From positions 4,542,058 to 4,606,057 of the forward strand of contig CAJNOP010000001.1 of the NCBI GenBank assembly GCA_905250075.1: a DNA stretch of 64,000 bases. The letters run 5' to 3'. Positions 35,552 through 53,959 of this stretch are shown here, one piece after another. The translations under genes were made by a program, and so were the position numbers. Under the pieces are notes generated by a model. That model had not been told where the DNA came from and searched no databases. It saw only the letters and a program-made list of their open reading frames with translations. This DNA comes from Rotaria sp. Silwood1. Its lineage: Eukaryota; Rotifera; Eurotatoria; Philodinida; Philodinidae. Each line of letters begins with the position of its first letter. The first letter of the stretch is position 1.

Positions 35552-35966
35552 TAAGATGACAAAAAATGAAGTTGGAATAATATGTGTTTTCAAACCAAGA
35601 AAAAAACTGTAGTTTAATCCACTGCATAAGATGGAAAAAATGGCGATTCTTAGTGTTCAAATTATGTTCATTAGACGTAAAGTATTTCAATAGATAGTAA
35701 TTGGTAGAAAATATGTAATTTTCAGCATTCAAATGTGTAACAAGATAGAGTTGTTTTTTAGTAATATATAACTTTCCTTAAAAGAAAAAGATACTAATTG
35801 CGATGTGTTATGATGTATTTAAAAAACATGAAAAACACAGAAGTTAATATGACTCGTCTCTTTATACACGTTAAAAATGCTCTTTTTACTTAATACATAT
35901 AATAAATGTCTGTTATCGTATTTGAATATGAAAGAAGATCTTCTCGTTTTTTAAAGGTTCAATATA

Positions 35967-36557
35967 CTATGGGCAGTCAAAAAGTTCTGAGAATTTTCAA
36001 AAAGAACCGTGTCGAATTTGGTGACCTACTCAGAATTAATAAACCAAACATACCATGTTGTAGAGCAAGTCGAGGTGCGTCGAATGGTATATAATAAATC
36101 TTGTTTTCAAAAAATGATGAGAAAACCAGATTAGATTTACTGGTTGGCAGCCATGCATTCAAAGACTCACCGACAGGCATTACCCGTGAAAAACGATAGT
36201 GGGTCATCGAAAAGTCGCATTTCTCTTTATCAAAAATAGAATGATCGGAGGTACTAAGTATATAATCTTGTAGTCGGTAAAAAACTCTACAAAACTGTAT
36301 ATAGAAAAATTATTTTTACAAATACTTTCGACTGATACCAAGGTCCAAAATGGTCAGTGCTTTGAATATATGATCACCTATCGATAAATCCAGTCTGGTT
36401 CCCTCAGAATTTTTTGAAAACAAGATTTATTATACACCATTCGACGCACCTCGACTTGCTCTACAACATGGTATGTTTAGTTTATTAATTCTGAGTAGAT
36501 CACCAAATCCGACACGGTCCTTTTTGAAAATTCTCAGAACTTTTTAAATGCCCATAG
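35967..36557. mobile_element. Inverted-repeat MITE with TA target duplication
   Basis: Ends CTATGGGCA / TGCCCATAG flanked by TA on each side. The arms (about 175 bases) match as inverted copies, for example AAGTTCTGAGAATTTTCAAA and GTTGTAGAGCAAGTCGAGGT in the left arm and their complements in the right. The 250-base centre has no transposase frame. A TA duplication with short conserved termini suggests a Tc1/mariner-derived element. It lies just downstream of zinc-binding paralogue B, possibly inside its last intron. Confidence 0.8.
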
Positions 36558-36581
36558 TATTTTTTAAATATCAATTTTTAT

Positions 36582-38500
36582 TTATACCTTTTTCTTTTTC
36601 GCTTTAAGAATATTTTCATCTCTTTCAAATAAACCAATGGATCTACCATTATTATTTGCTTGTTCATGACGTAATGCTGATGCAATACGTTTGGCAGCAA
36701 TTTTATTTAAATGATGTACATCACGTAAATGTCCAGTTAAATAACGTAATTTAACTGTCGATTGACAGGGTGTATGTGGTATACGTTCTTGATGCGGTAA
36801 AATAGCATCATAATTACTTAATGGACATGTTACATATGCTGTTTGATTTAAAACTTGTTCATCAGGACGAAATAATATTCTTTGACTACTATTTTCATTT
36901 TTCATCATAGCTTTAACTAATTTCATAGCACTTGCACGATTTAATTGATGATATGCAAGAAAATGATCATATAATGCAAAATCTTGTTGTTCAGTTGATG
37001 GTGAACATAAACGTATACCATGCATTGGTCCAAGACCAAATACATTATGTTGTGTTAGTGGACATGGTGCACGAAAAAATGATGGAAGAATTGAAACAAT
37101 AGTTGATTGACTTGCGGAAGAAAATAATGTTGGATGATCTTCAAGATCACCGGATGATACTAAACGTACAATTTGCATTGAAGCAGCATAATTTAAATAA
37201 TGATATTGTTTAAGATGTTCAAATAATGATATTTGAGATGTTGATCGACGAATACATGGAATATAACGAACTTGATGATGGGGTTCGATACCATAGGTAT
37301 TTGTTGATAATGGACAATAGTCACATTTATATGTTTTTAGTTCTCGAACCTGATATTGAAGAAATATTTAATAATTAAAAAAAGAAATTAATAATTACTG
37401 TTAAAGAATTGTGCGTTTGATTAACATCACTAAAATAACAAGTAGAAAATTAATAAAAAATTTTTAAATGAATATAAATATTTACGTTTCAGGAAGTTCA
37501 TCATCAACTTCAGTGTCTTTGATATCTAGAAATAAGATTGAGGAATTAATCTTAAACTTGTTTTTTTTTTAACTTACTATTGGAAGAAGAATTATTTTGG
37601 TTGGAATAGGAAGAAAAATCTAAATATATGAAGATGCGATAATTCAGTATTATTATCTGAACATCAGGCTATTTTTTATTTTAGTATAAATCAGACAATA
37701 ACACTAGTACAACTCGTAACTACTCGTTAGTAACTGTATTATTCTCATCATTTCTTTGGTAAATTTACTAATAGATTAATATTTCAAAAAATATAACTAA
37801 TTGAATAAAATATATATTTATTTACTTTGATCTTGTTTTATATTCGATGTTGGAAATCGAGAGAATTTATTAATTAAATCCGATGAATCTAAATTTCCAG
37901 AAAAATATAATTTAAGTATTTCAAATTAATTGTTTTGTTTTTTTTTTAAATTTCTTTACTATAATCAGATGTGAATAATAAATGTGATGTTTGATCTAAT
38001 TAGAAAAACAAAAAAAATGCATTTAAAAAGTATTTTTCTTAATAATAAAACAAACCTCCAAATGCAGCAAATAAACTATCATCATCAAATTGTGTATTAT
38101 TCATTTGTATTGTTGTATCATGTTCACTAATAAATTGTCCAATTTTATCAATAACAGGTAAAAATGAAGTTGTTTGTTGAAAACGATTAAAACATGAACG
38201 CATATCATCTTGTGTTGATTTCGATTGTAAATATGTATTTAATTGTCTATTTTGTGTTATATCATTATCAAGTGTTTGATTTAATTTTAAACGTTGTTCA
38301 GATATTCTTGTATCAAACGTTGATAATTGTGCTTGTTGTCTTCGTGCATCATCTAATAAACGTTGAAAATCTGTTGGAAATTGTTGTTGATGTTCAGCTA
38401 AATGTTTTATACAAAGAAATAATTGACAATGACGACAAATAGTAAATTGAAATGCATCACATTGTAATTGTTGACATAATGATGGTGATGACGAAGCCAT
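36582..38500 (-). CDS. B-box-like / CPL-repeat zinc-binding protein, paralogue B
   Basis: Exons complement(38056..38500, 37960..37995, 37826..37888, 37578..37619, 37486..37525, 37399..37429, 36582..37349); 474 residues, frame kept through all seven. The N-terminal module has exactly the spacing of paralogue A, C-x4-C-x7-C-x2-C-x4-C-x2-H-x3-H (CRHCQLFLCIKHLAEH), followed by a Gln-rich coiled-coil-like region and a string of tiny exons encoding a Ser/Asn/Asp-rich linker. The C-terminal half has three units: CPLSTNTYGIEP, CPLTQHNVFGLG and CPLSNYDAILPH, each with a second Cys about 16-24 residues on and a closing H-F/L-x3-H, then a basic tail. Function unknown; zinc-dependent binding of nucleic acid or protein is inference. 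An alternative last exon may exist at 34,641-34,733. It is head-to-head with the BLM gene, 272 bases apart. Confidence 0.8.
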
Positions 38501-38772
38501 GAAAAAAAAAGAAGAAAAAATTTTTCTTTTTTTTCTAAGCTTAACCACTAAACACAACAAAATCTAATGAAATGAAATAAATAAACAAAATAGATGCGCC
38601 GATGGTGAGATGAATCAAACAAACATATTAATGACATCTAGTCACTGATTACCAGCGCCATCTGATATTATAGATGACATACTTCGATTGGTTTGAATCT
38701 ATAGCGAACAAATGTAAACCGTTAATAAATTAATAGAAAAAATAATGTATTTTTTTAAAATTAGCTTTGATA
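38501..38772. promoter_or_regulatory. Bidirectional promoter region of paralogue B and BLM
   Basis: Only 272 bases separate the two divergent start codons, so transcription of both must begin here. Two unusually GC-rich islands stand out in AT-rich sequence: GCGCCGATGG (about 38,596) and CAGCGCCATCTG (about 38,653), whose complement CAGATGGCGCTG resembles ATGGCG-core sites such as those bound by YY1 in other animals. This match is suggestive only. Confidence 0.45.
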
Positions 38773-45951
<7,179 letters not shown>

Positions 45952-46716
45952 TTTAGATATTTGTAAAAAAAAAAAAACAAAATTGATGTGTATTTACTTG
46001 TTATATCAATCAAATTATTTTTTCTCAGGGAGCTTTTTTAATAGACAGATTATGAACTAATAAATATGATAATGATTTGTCAGATAGAAGATTTAGAATA
46101 AAAAAAAATGAACTTATTTTTTTTTAATGATTTTATATTTGAAATATTACTTATAAATCTTTTAGATGAAACAAACAATAATGGACTACTAGAATTTCGA
46201 GAATAACACAATGATCTGATTTTACATCTTACAACAAAAACAAAGTTTTCTATCAAATCTGTGCCTACGGAAAAATGTTTTGTGATTCCGTATGAAAAGA
46301 ACTCTATATTTTCAAAGTGTACTTACCAATATCATTTGTATATTTGGGCTTCAAGGTATAATGAATATTTACTAATAGACAGATAAATCGCATAACATAA
46401 AATGTGTATATTTAATTTAAATAGATAAGAATTTACAAGAATACAATTCTATAAAACGTGTGACTTTTTGAGAATACACAAAAAAATATTGAGTAGATGA
46501 AAGATAGTTCGATGTTTTTTCAATCGTTTGTTTTCGATAAAATATTTTTCAAGAAGTTCAAATATTTAGTTTAATATTATTTGATTGCTGGGTAATGACT
46601 CATCCATGGCTTCTTACATTCATCTGTGCAATCTTTCTTTAAAGTTGTGCAATACTACCATACTCATTCATAGATAACTAACAAGAGAAACAAGCCTTTT
46701 TTTCTTGTTGCTCTAT
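45952..46716. other. Intergenic between BLM and the RING gene
   Basis: BLM 3' UTR and presumably the promoter of the downstream gene triplet. No coding sequence or RNA gene recognised. Confidence 0.45.
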
Positions 46717-47674
46717 ATGTCGACAGCATCATCAAATACAAGAAACTTGTAAGTCAAGGTTATATTAATAGATAAGTATTTGAATTTAACTAGTATATTC
46801 ATTTTATCAAAGGCAATAGATGAAATTTACAATAAAAGAATAAATAAAATCCTGTGAGGGAAGGTCTGAGATAATATAAAAGATAAAAAAAATTGGATGA
46901 GTTAAAATTTAAAAATAATCTTAAAGTCAATAAAATCTGAGTTCTATTGGTAAAAGCATGTTTTTTTTCCTTGTTGATTATCTTCTTTCTAGTCGTCGCG
47001 AACCTGGCGATTGGTCTTGTCATCAATGTCAAGAAATAAACTTCAAATCACGTACTGTTTGTCGTCGTTGTTCGACTCCTCGTAATCAACCAGCACAAGT
47101 CGATTCAGCTGCTACTGGTAGTATTCCTCAAATTGTACCAAGACAAGGCGATTGGACATGTCCATCTTGTAATAATAATAATTTTGCTGCTCGTATTACT
47201 TGTCATAAATGTGGTCGACAAAAACAAGAGCCTATGGGTTCGAATGCTGCGTCAACTGTAACACAAAGACCAAATGATTGGACATGTTCATTTTGTCAGA
47301 ACAATAATTTTGCTGCTCGTATTACTTGTCATAAATGTGGTCGACAAAAACAGGAACCTATGGATATCGATAATCGTTCACCAGTAACATCTAAACCAGG
47401 TGATTGGAAATGTCCTTCTTGTCCTGAGATGAACTTTGGTTCACGTACTGTATGTCGTTCTTGTGGTGCAGCTAGACCATCGGCTAAAAATACGAATAAT
47501 ACTAATACTGAAAATGAATGTGTTATTTGTATGGAAAATTGTATTGATTCAGTAATAACAACATGTGGTCATTCAGCTATGTGTCTTCAATGTGGTACTC
47601 ATGTTACTCAATGTCCTATATGTCGTAATCCTTTTAATCAACAACAACTCATTAAACTTTTTAATGTTCATTAA
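46717..47674 (+). CDS. RanBP2-type zinc fingers (four) plus C-terminal RING, probable E3 ubiquitin ligase
   Basis: Exons 46717..46748 and 46993..47674; 237 residues. Exon 1 encodes MSTASSNTRN and ends at GTAAGTC; it joins in phase 2 to FRREPGDW. Four RanBP2-type fingers follow, each of the form W-x-C-x2-C-x10-C-x2-C (DWSCHQC, DWTCPSC, DWTCSFC, DWKCPSC), the middle two nearly identical copies (NNNFAARITCHKCGRQKQEP), so a recent internal duplication. The end is a C3HC4 RING: CVICMENCIDSVITTCGHSA then CLQC and CPIC, most like the MDM2/XIAP class. RanBP2 fingers bind ubiquitin or RNA; the RING suggests E3 ligase activity. An in-frame ATG at 46958 lies in the intron and I regard it as chance. First gene of a tightly spaced triplet. 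Confidence 0.88.
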
Positions 47675-47769
47675 TAAATTTTGTTTTTCTTTAAATAAAT
47701 TTTTGCTAAATACAAAAAAGCTTTTCACTAATTTTATTTTTTGTTCTTATAGATTAAAATAAAATTGAA
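47675..47769 (+). promoter_or_regulatory. 95-base gap with possible trans-splice acceptor
   Basis: Between the stop of the RING gene and the next ATG lie AATAAA-like signals (47,672 and 47,694) and a pyrimidine-rich TTTTTTGTTCTTATAG ending at 47,752, an acceptor with no visible upstream donor in this gap. This is the layout expected for an operon junction processed by spliced-leader trans-splicing, which rotifers are known to use. Confidence 0.45.
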
Positions 47770-48246
47770 ATGAAAATTTCTAAAACAAAAAAGAAAACTG
47801 AAAAGATCATTCCATCAGGTTTAAACGGTATTTCAAAATGGATAAAAGAATATCGTGATCGTTTTTCAATGGATATTGATCAACTCGAACAAACATCTCG
47901 TCAATTTCTTGCTAGTAATGATGTCAAATCTAATGAACAATCTCAAAATAATAATAATAATAAACTAAATGATCAGGATAATGATAATGATGATGGTGGT
48001 TGGACAGTTGTTTCACGTTCATTAAAAAAAACTCGTCAACGTATGATACCATCAACAGATAAAACATTAAATCGTCTACGAGCAAAACATAAACGTTCAA
48101 ATGAAAAAAAAGAATTAGTTAATTTTTATAAATTTCAAATGACTGATAAGAAAATTGATCAACTTGAACAATTAAAAATGAAATTTGAATTAGATAAACA
48201 ACGTATTACACAAATGAGACAACAACGGAAATTTAAACCGTTTTAA
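47770..48246 (+). CDS. RRP7A: RRP7-like ribosomal RNA processing protein, C-terminal half only
   Basis: One exon, 158 residues. The last about 50 residues are strongly RRP7-like: KKELVNFYKFQ, KKIDQLEQLKMKFELDKQRI and the end MRQQRKFKPF. GLNGISKWIKEYRDRF and DDGGWTVVSRSLKK match the central part of the family. RRP7 acts in small-subunit (18S) pre-rRNA processing. The animal protein is about 280 residues with an N-terminal RRM-like domain; this one starts after it. Only 95 bases separate it from the previous gene, so there is no room for a missing upstream exon unless it is nested in the neighbour. Either the protein is genuinely short, or this is a partial copy and a full gene exists elsewhere. 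Confidence 0.8.
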   Translation: MKISKTKKKTEKIIPSGLNGISKWIKEYRDRFSMDIDQLEQTSRQFLASNDVKSNEQSQNNNNNKLNDQDNDNDDGGWTVVSRSLKKTRQRMIPSTDKTLNRLRAKHKRSNEKKELVNFYKFQMTDKKIDQLEQLKMKFELDKQRITQMRQQRKFKPF

Positions 48247-48340
48247 AATCGTTATTGTTTGGTTTTTCTTTTCTCATTGTTTTGTTTCTTGTTGTTTTCT
48301 TAGTTAAAAATAAAAGTACAAGAGTTCATTAGTATATCAA
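48247..48340 (+). promoter_or_regulatory. 94-base gap with possible trans-splice acceptor
   Basis: A long pyrimidine tract ending TTGTTGTTTTCTTAG at 48,302 stands 38 bases before the ATG of the channel gene. As in the preceding gap, an acceptor is present without a matching upstream donor, fitting trans-splicing of a polycistronic transcript. Confidence 0.45.
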
Positions 48341-50192
48341 ATGGCGGCACAAATCTATAAATTTCTTAATCATAATTCTTATTCATCATGTACATTAATT
48401 CGTATAATTGAATCAAAATATTTTACATTATTTATGCTGAGTATAATTCTATCAAATACCATTGTAATGATTTTAGAAACATATGATAGTTATTACCAAA
48501 AATATCATACGTTTTTTCTTTTGTCAGAAAAAATTTATTTATGTATTTATATTTTTGAATGTTGTTTTAAATTATGGGTAGGTAAAAAATATAATTCACC
48601 CCATATAAGAATATCTTGTTGGCTTGTGAACAATTCAATGATATAAATAAGATTGGTATTATACATTTCGCTTTGTTTAAAAGAATTGAAAATTTATTTG
48701 TTCAACATTATCAATAGTCGAGGATACTTTTCTCGAAAATTCAATAAAAATTTTTCAGATAACTCAGTTCCTGAAACTCAAATTGATGACCTATATTCAT
48801 TACCTCATGAAAAAAAGAACTTTCAACATTAACAATAATCGTTAATTATATATTTGTTTAATGTCGAACAAGTTTATATTGCTTGATACTATAATAAACA
48901 TTGACTACTTTTAGAAGAAGTTTTCATCGAGAACTACTTATTTGTGTTAGAATAAAAGTGTCAATAGGTTCTTTTGAAAAATCAGCGATGTATTTTTGTT
49001 TGCCTTAAAGATCCAATCATATCTTTCACTATAAACTTCTTGTATTATTTATATTCTTATTCGATGATCATGTCAATAGATTTATTATTTATTGTATCAT
49101 ATATTAATTAAATAATAAAATTTTCATTGTTTAGGTATATTCATGGAAATATTTTAAAATTTTGTGGAATTGTTTTGATTTATTTATTATTATAATTAGT
49201 ATTATTGATTTAATAACTCAAGAATTAACACATGATAACACTTCATCATCTTTACAAATCGACTATAATCAACAAATACAGTTAGTTAACTGTATTTCTT
49301 TTTTCTTTTTTTTTTTTGTCAAATAAATATTTAGTACACAATTTGAACGATTAAATAATTTCTTAAAAGTTCTTCGTGTTTTACGAGTACTTCGAAGTTT
49401 TCGAGCATTACGTGTTCTTCGTACAATACGTTTTATTCAACCAATTCATACAATTGTTAAAACATGTTTTAAAGCATTACCTGCTATGGCTAGTATTATA
49501 TTTATTATGATTATAATAACATGTATATCAGCAATAATTGCACGTAGTTTATTTGGTGATATATGTCCAGAAAAATTTAATAATCTTATTAAAACATTCT
49601 TTTCTCTTTTTACTTTATTAACACTTGATGATTGGTATTCTGTATATCAAGTATGTGCTGAACGTGATTATGCAAATTTTCAATTAATTTTTTGTTTAAT
49701 TTATATATTTATTATAAATTTTATTTTATTAAATCTTCTTATGGCTGTACTTGGTAAGTTTATATTCCTCTATGAATTATTCTATAAGAAAAAATTATTA
49801 TTTTAGTTGATAGTTTTCAACATACACTTGATTATGATACAAAGAAAGATAATCAATTGAAAAATGAAAATAATATTGAAGAACGTATATTGAATAATTT
49901 GACAGAATTAACAGAAGAATATTGTTATGATAGAAAATTTAATAAAGAAAAAGATAATTTTTCAACGAATGAAAAAATAGAACAAAACCTGGAACTAAAC
50001 AATTTATCGAAAGATTATCGGCGAAAACAAAGTTTATTGTGTATTGAAAAAATTATGAAAGAATATTATATGTTAATGGAAAGTTTAGAATTTCGAATGG
50101 AAAGACATGAACAATTGACTAAATTAGCACAAAAATCAATTAGATTAACATTAATTGATCAAGAAAATCGAAAAGCGACTATGAAGAAATGA
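48341..50192 (+). CDS. CatSper-type single-domain voltage-gated cation channel
   Basis: Exons 48341..48577, 49135..49280, 49335..49753, 49807..50192; 395 residues. Six membrane segments: S1 about 27-48, S2 57-79, S3 about 85-107, S4 with arginines every third residue (RVLRVLRSFRALRVLRTIRF), S5 after ALPAMASIIF, a pore with TLLTLDDW (the T-x-D-x-W signature of CatSper and related calcium channels), then S6 with NLLMAVLVDSFQ. The C-terminus is a charged coiled coil. One six-helix unit and the NLLMAVLVDSFQ end of S6 resemble CatSper1. CatSper subunits assemble as tetramers of four different chains in the sperm flagellum. Other small single-domain channels are less likely. The first intron is 557 bases, the rest 53-54. 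Third gene of the triplet. Confidence 0.85.
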
Positions 50193-53100
50193 TTAATGTT
50201 TTAGATTATAATAAAGATTTACTTTCTTGAGTATGAATGATCATATCATATTTATCGGATGCTATACATGTTAATCGTTAATGGAAGCAAACTTATTCGT
50301 AGAAGCAGGTTTATTTAAGTCATAACAATTATTAAAACGCTTATTACAATGCATAGCTTCTTACCTAACAGCAAATCTATGCAAATTTAACTCCTCCAGA
50401 ACAAATAAAGAAAGAAAGAATAGAGAAAAATATTTTACTCTCCATCTTACTTAAATTTAGTGCTACGCGACTATAAATTTTCGTACCAATATCTTACTTA
50501 TACTTGACTCGTGAGTTGCATTACTGTGATACATAGCTGATAGTTTCACAGAATGATCAATTCAACATGGGATTAAGGATATTGCTATTAAAATATTTCA
50601 TGCACATTTTATCTGTACATAAAAGAAAGCACACTAAGATAGCGTTTCTAGCAAATATACAATTATCTAACTGAAAATATATCTCATACAGTGTGAATGT
50701 TATCGATAAAAGCCAGCCGCTAGAGTTGCGATTCATTCTGATAGAACTTTTGAAATTTGATGAAAGTCTGCAATGATCGATTTTAAATTGAATAAATTTA
50801 TTTCGACTAAATGTATTTACGGAGATACTCTTGCTAATCTTATTCCAGTTATTGTTGAGATCAATTAATTGATATCAACTAAACAGTCAGAGTTAATTGG
50901 CAATTCGTCAGCTCTTCTTATGATTTTTTTTCACAAATCCATGAACATGTGATTGATGATATTGAACTCTTTGCGAAATAAATAATGAAGTCTTTTTTAC
51001 TTTAAAACCAGACCGAACGCGACAATCTCTTTGTTTGTTTTTTGGTATAGCTCAAAAATATTTTTCAAGATGGTTTATAAGGAATATACTCGAATACAGG
51101 TATTTCAACTAGATAAATACTAAATAATTTCTATCTTAAAAATGCATATTTTTTACTCAGAAATAGTTTTGAGTATACTTCTCTAGTTGATGTCAACGAG
51201 AATATATTATAATCCAGATAAATTTTAGCTCTTTTAAAATATAATTCAATGCACTGTGCCTATACTTATCATAGCGATTTTGTCAGTTATTATCTTTGCA
51301 TATATTGTTCATTTCATAGCAGAGATTGTGAATCAGTTAACTAATCGGAGATCATCTAGAAAAACGAATATTTCTCAACATTATAACGATTCTTTAGGTA
51401 ATTTTATTCTTTTTGAATTATAGTTTTCTGTTCGATTAGATGAATAAAGATGGTTTGACAACGAATGATAATAACATAAGTCGGAACTCTATGCCCTTTA
51501 TTTTGAAGTACTGTCGTCAGTTAACTAGTTGTTGATAGATCTTAAGGCAATGATATGCTCATGATTATCACCAGAATGTTGTTCTCCTATTAAAAAAAGA
51601 TTAGCAAGTTATCAATCATTCAGATACGATTCAAAAAATATGTGTTTCTGATAACAGATTTGTTAATAATTGCAACATTTTTTAAAAGTATATTTATTGT
51701 TGATGGATTCATATATTGAATAGAATTGAAATAAACAATTATTCACTAACAAAATTTAATTACGTATTATACTCATATCAGAATTTCTATATTTACTGGG
51801 ATTATTCATTTAACATTACTTATTGAATGAAGAAGGAAAATTAGAAATCTACTCATGTATCTAATTGACATGAGTATAAAGTTCTAGTGTGACGTCAAAG
51901 TTCATGTACTAAACTTAATTACTAGAAATTAAATATTTTACAATGATATCTTAAATAAAGATAACATCCACAATCGATGTAAATGAAATGAATTTTGTTC
52001 GTTTATTCATTCATGTAACTACAAAAGTCTTGAATTTGTAAATTAATCGAAGATGAGTTATCGAATGAATAATATTGATCAAATAAATTTCGTGAAAATG
52101 ATAGAGTTGATTGTAATTTTCCTACACGGAAACATTCATTGGTTCCTATCAATGAAGCAAAAGAGATAGGTCTATCTACTCTACATTTCACAAACAATAG
52201 ATTTTAAAAATTCATTCACAATTGAACAATTATTATTCGTGTTATAATGAGATTAAAGCATACTGTTTTATTTGATATAAAAAGAGAAATATTTGGAAAT
52301 ACATACAAGACATCAGCAAGTCTTTTGATAATGGAAGAAAAGAAAGTAATTATATTTCTTCACTTTAACGAGTTTGTTGATCAATAATGAAGTGTCAGAA
52401 GAATTATATAGGACTGTTGAGATTATGTCAAACAGTAGCTGATACATGACATATTTTGATATCTTAAGTAAAGTTTCTCAAGCAATTAATGAGAATGAGA
52501 TGTTATTCAAATGCCACACAATGTTTCATATCAACTGGTTTCTCAATGAAGAGTTTTTTGACAAGGGTCACGATAGATTGACCTTGGATAATTCCAACTT
52601 ATTATTTCCTGTGAATCACTTCCATTTGTTTCTGATGAGTAGAATATCGATTTGATTTTTGCCATTTCTGACAATGTAATGTTGGTAAGTATTGGTCATA
52701 AAGATCGATCAAAGTAAAGAACTGTTATATCTGATGTAATATATTGAAACAAAAAACTGATTGCCATTTCGTTTGTTTTTCTTTCAAAACACTTATTCAA
52801 GAGTAATTCTCTATGCCATTCCTTTGCTGACAATTGAATGTAGAACGAAAGATATATTTGATGAACGCCACAGTAATACATATATTGATTAAAAAAATAA
52901 TACATTACATTGTCGTCATTTTGATGTCTCAAAACGCAATCGTTCAAAAGAGAATTCTTTTACGTAAATCTACAGAGACGAATATTTTGTTCGGTATAGA
53001 AAGAACAAAATGAAACTTTTCAAAATACATGATACAGAGAAAATTTAGTACAATGACAAGATCCACTAACTATATTGAAAATACATGTCTTCGTTGAATT

Positions 53101-53959
53101 AGACGTAAATAAGATTGGAAGAAAGGCTGATAGTATTTTAATGATTGACGTAATGTCGTCTTTCTATCTCAAGTGTAATTGTGATAATTAATCGCTGAAT
53201 CAGAAAGATTCACTTAGCTCGTAAAAATTTGAGTTAATAAGTAGAAACAATATTGTAATCATCTTTCAGTATAGGTTCGAAGATAATTAAATGAAACATG
53301 ATTTTTTTATCAGAGATTACATACATAAGTTTAGTTTTTCTATATCAATATATTTTGATTGATTTGATTATGTATCATATTGAATGTTCCCGTTGATAAT
53401 ATTTAGTCTAATTTGTAATAACATAAGTATTGCAAAGAACGAAACTTTGAATTTCTATTTTTCTTTTTCATCAACAAACGATTCTTTCATACGAATTTCT
53501 TGTAGCTATTCGTATTTATTGACTTTACATGAAAGTGGACACTTCATATATATTCAAATAATTATCATTAAACTTGAGAAATATACATGGTTAAATTTTA
53601 TATGTAACCAGTACATTTTATTTTCGATAAATTTATTGTATACTTATTCAATTTTGCTTTATTTTTTTATGAATTTTATTAGATTTCTATCTGATTATAT
53701 GTTTCTAATAGAAAAATTTTAGTATATATATTCTTTTATTAGTATCAAAAATGTCCACAGCTAAAACTTAAAAAATTGACTTTATTTATTAATATTTTTT
53801 TTTTCATATAACAAATATATTAAGCACATTAAACAAAAAAGTATCAATTTCAGTACAACTTTTCTATGCACTTCTATTACACTACATAAGCTAAAAAATC
53901 TTTTATTTTAAAAATAAAATAGTTCTTGTATTGTTTCTTAAATAGATGATGTTTAATAA
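50193..53959. other. Nearly four kilobases without a supported gene
   Basis: AT-rich, with no frame that shows conserved motifs or splice partners. An open frame at 53,384-53,722 is hydrophobic and Phe/Ile-rich simply because of base composition; I do not call it. Confidence 0.45.

Noticed and set aside
46958-46992. In-frame ATG upstream of the RanBP2/RING coding exon
   Set aside because: It precedes a clear acceptor (TTCTTTCTAG) and the exon 1 at 46,717 splices in frame at that acceptor, so the ATG is intronic.
53384-53722. Hydrophobic open frame of 112 codons on the plus strand
   Set aside because: Composition (Phe, Ile, Tyr, Ser) is what AT-rich DNA gives by chance; no motif, signal peptide cleavage pattern or splice partners.
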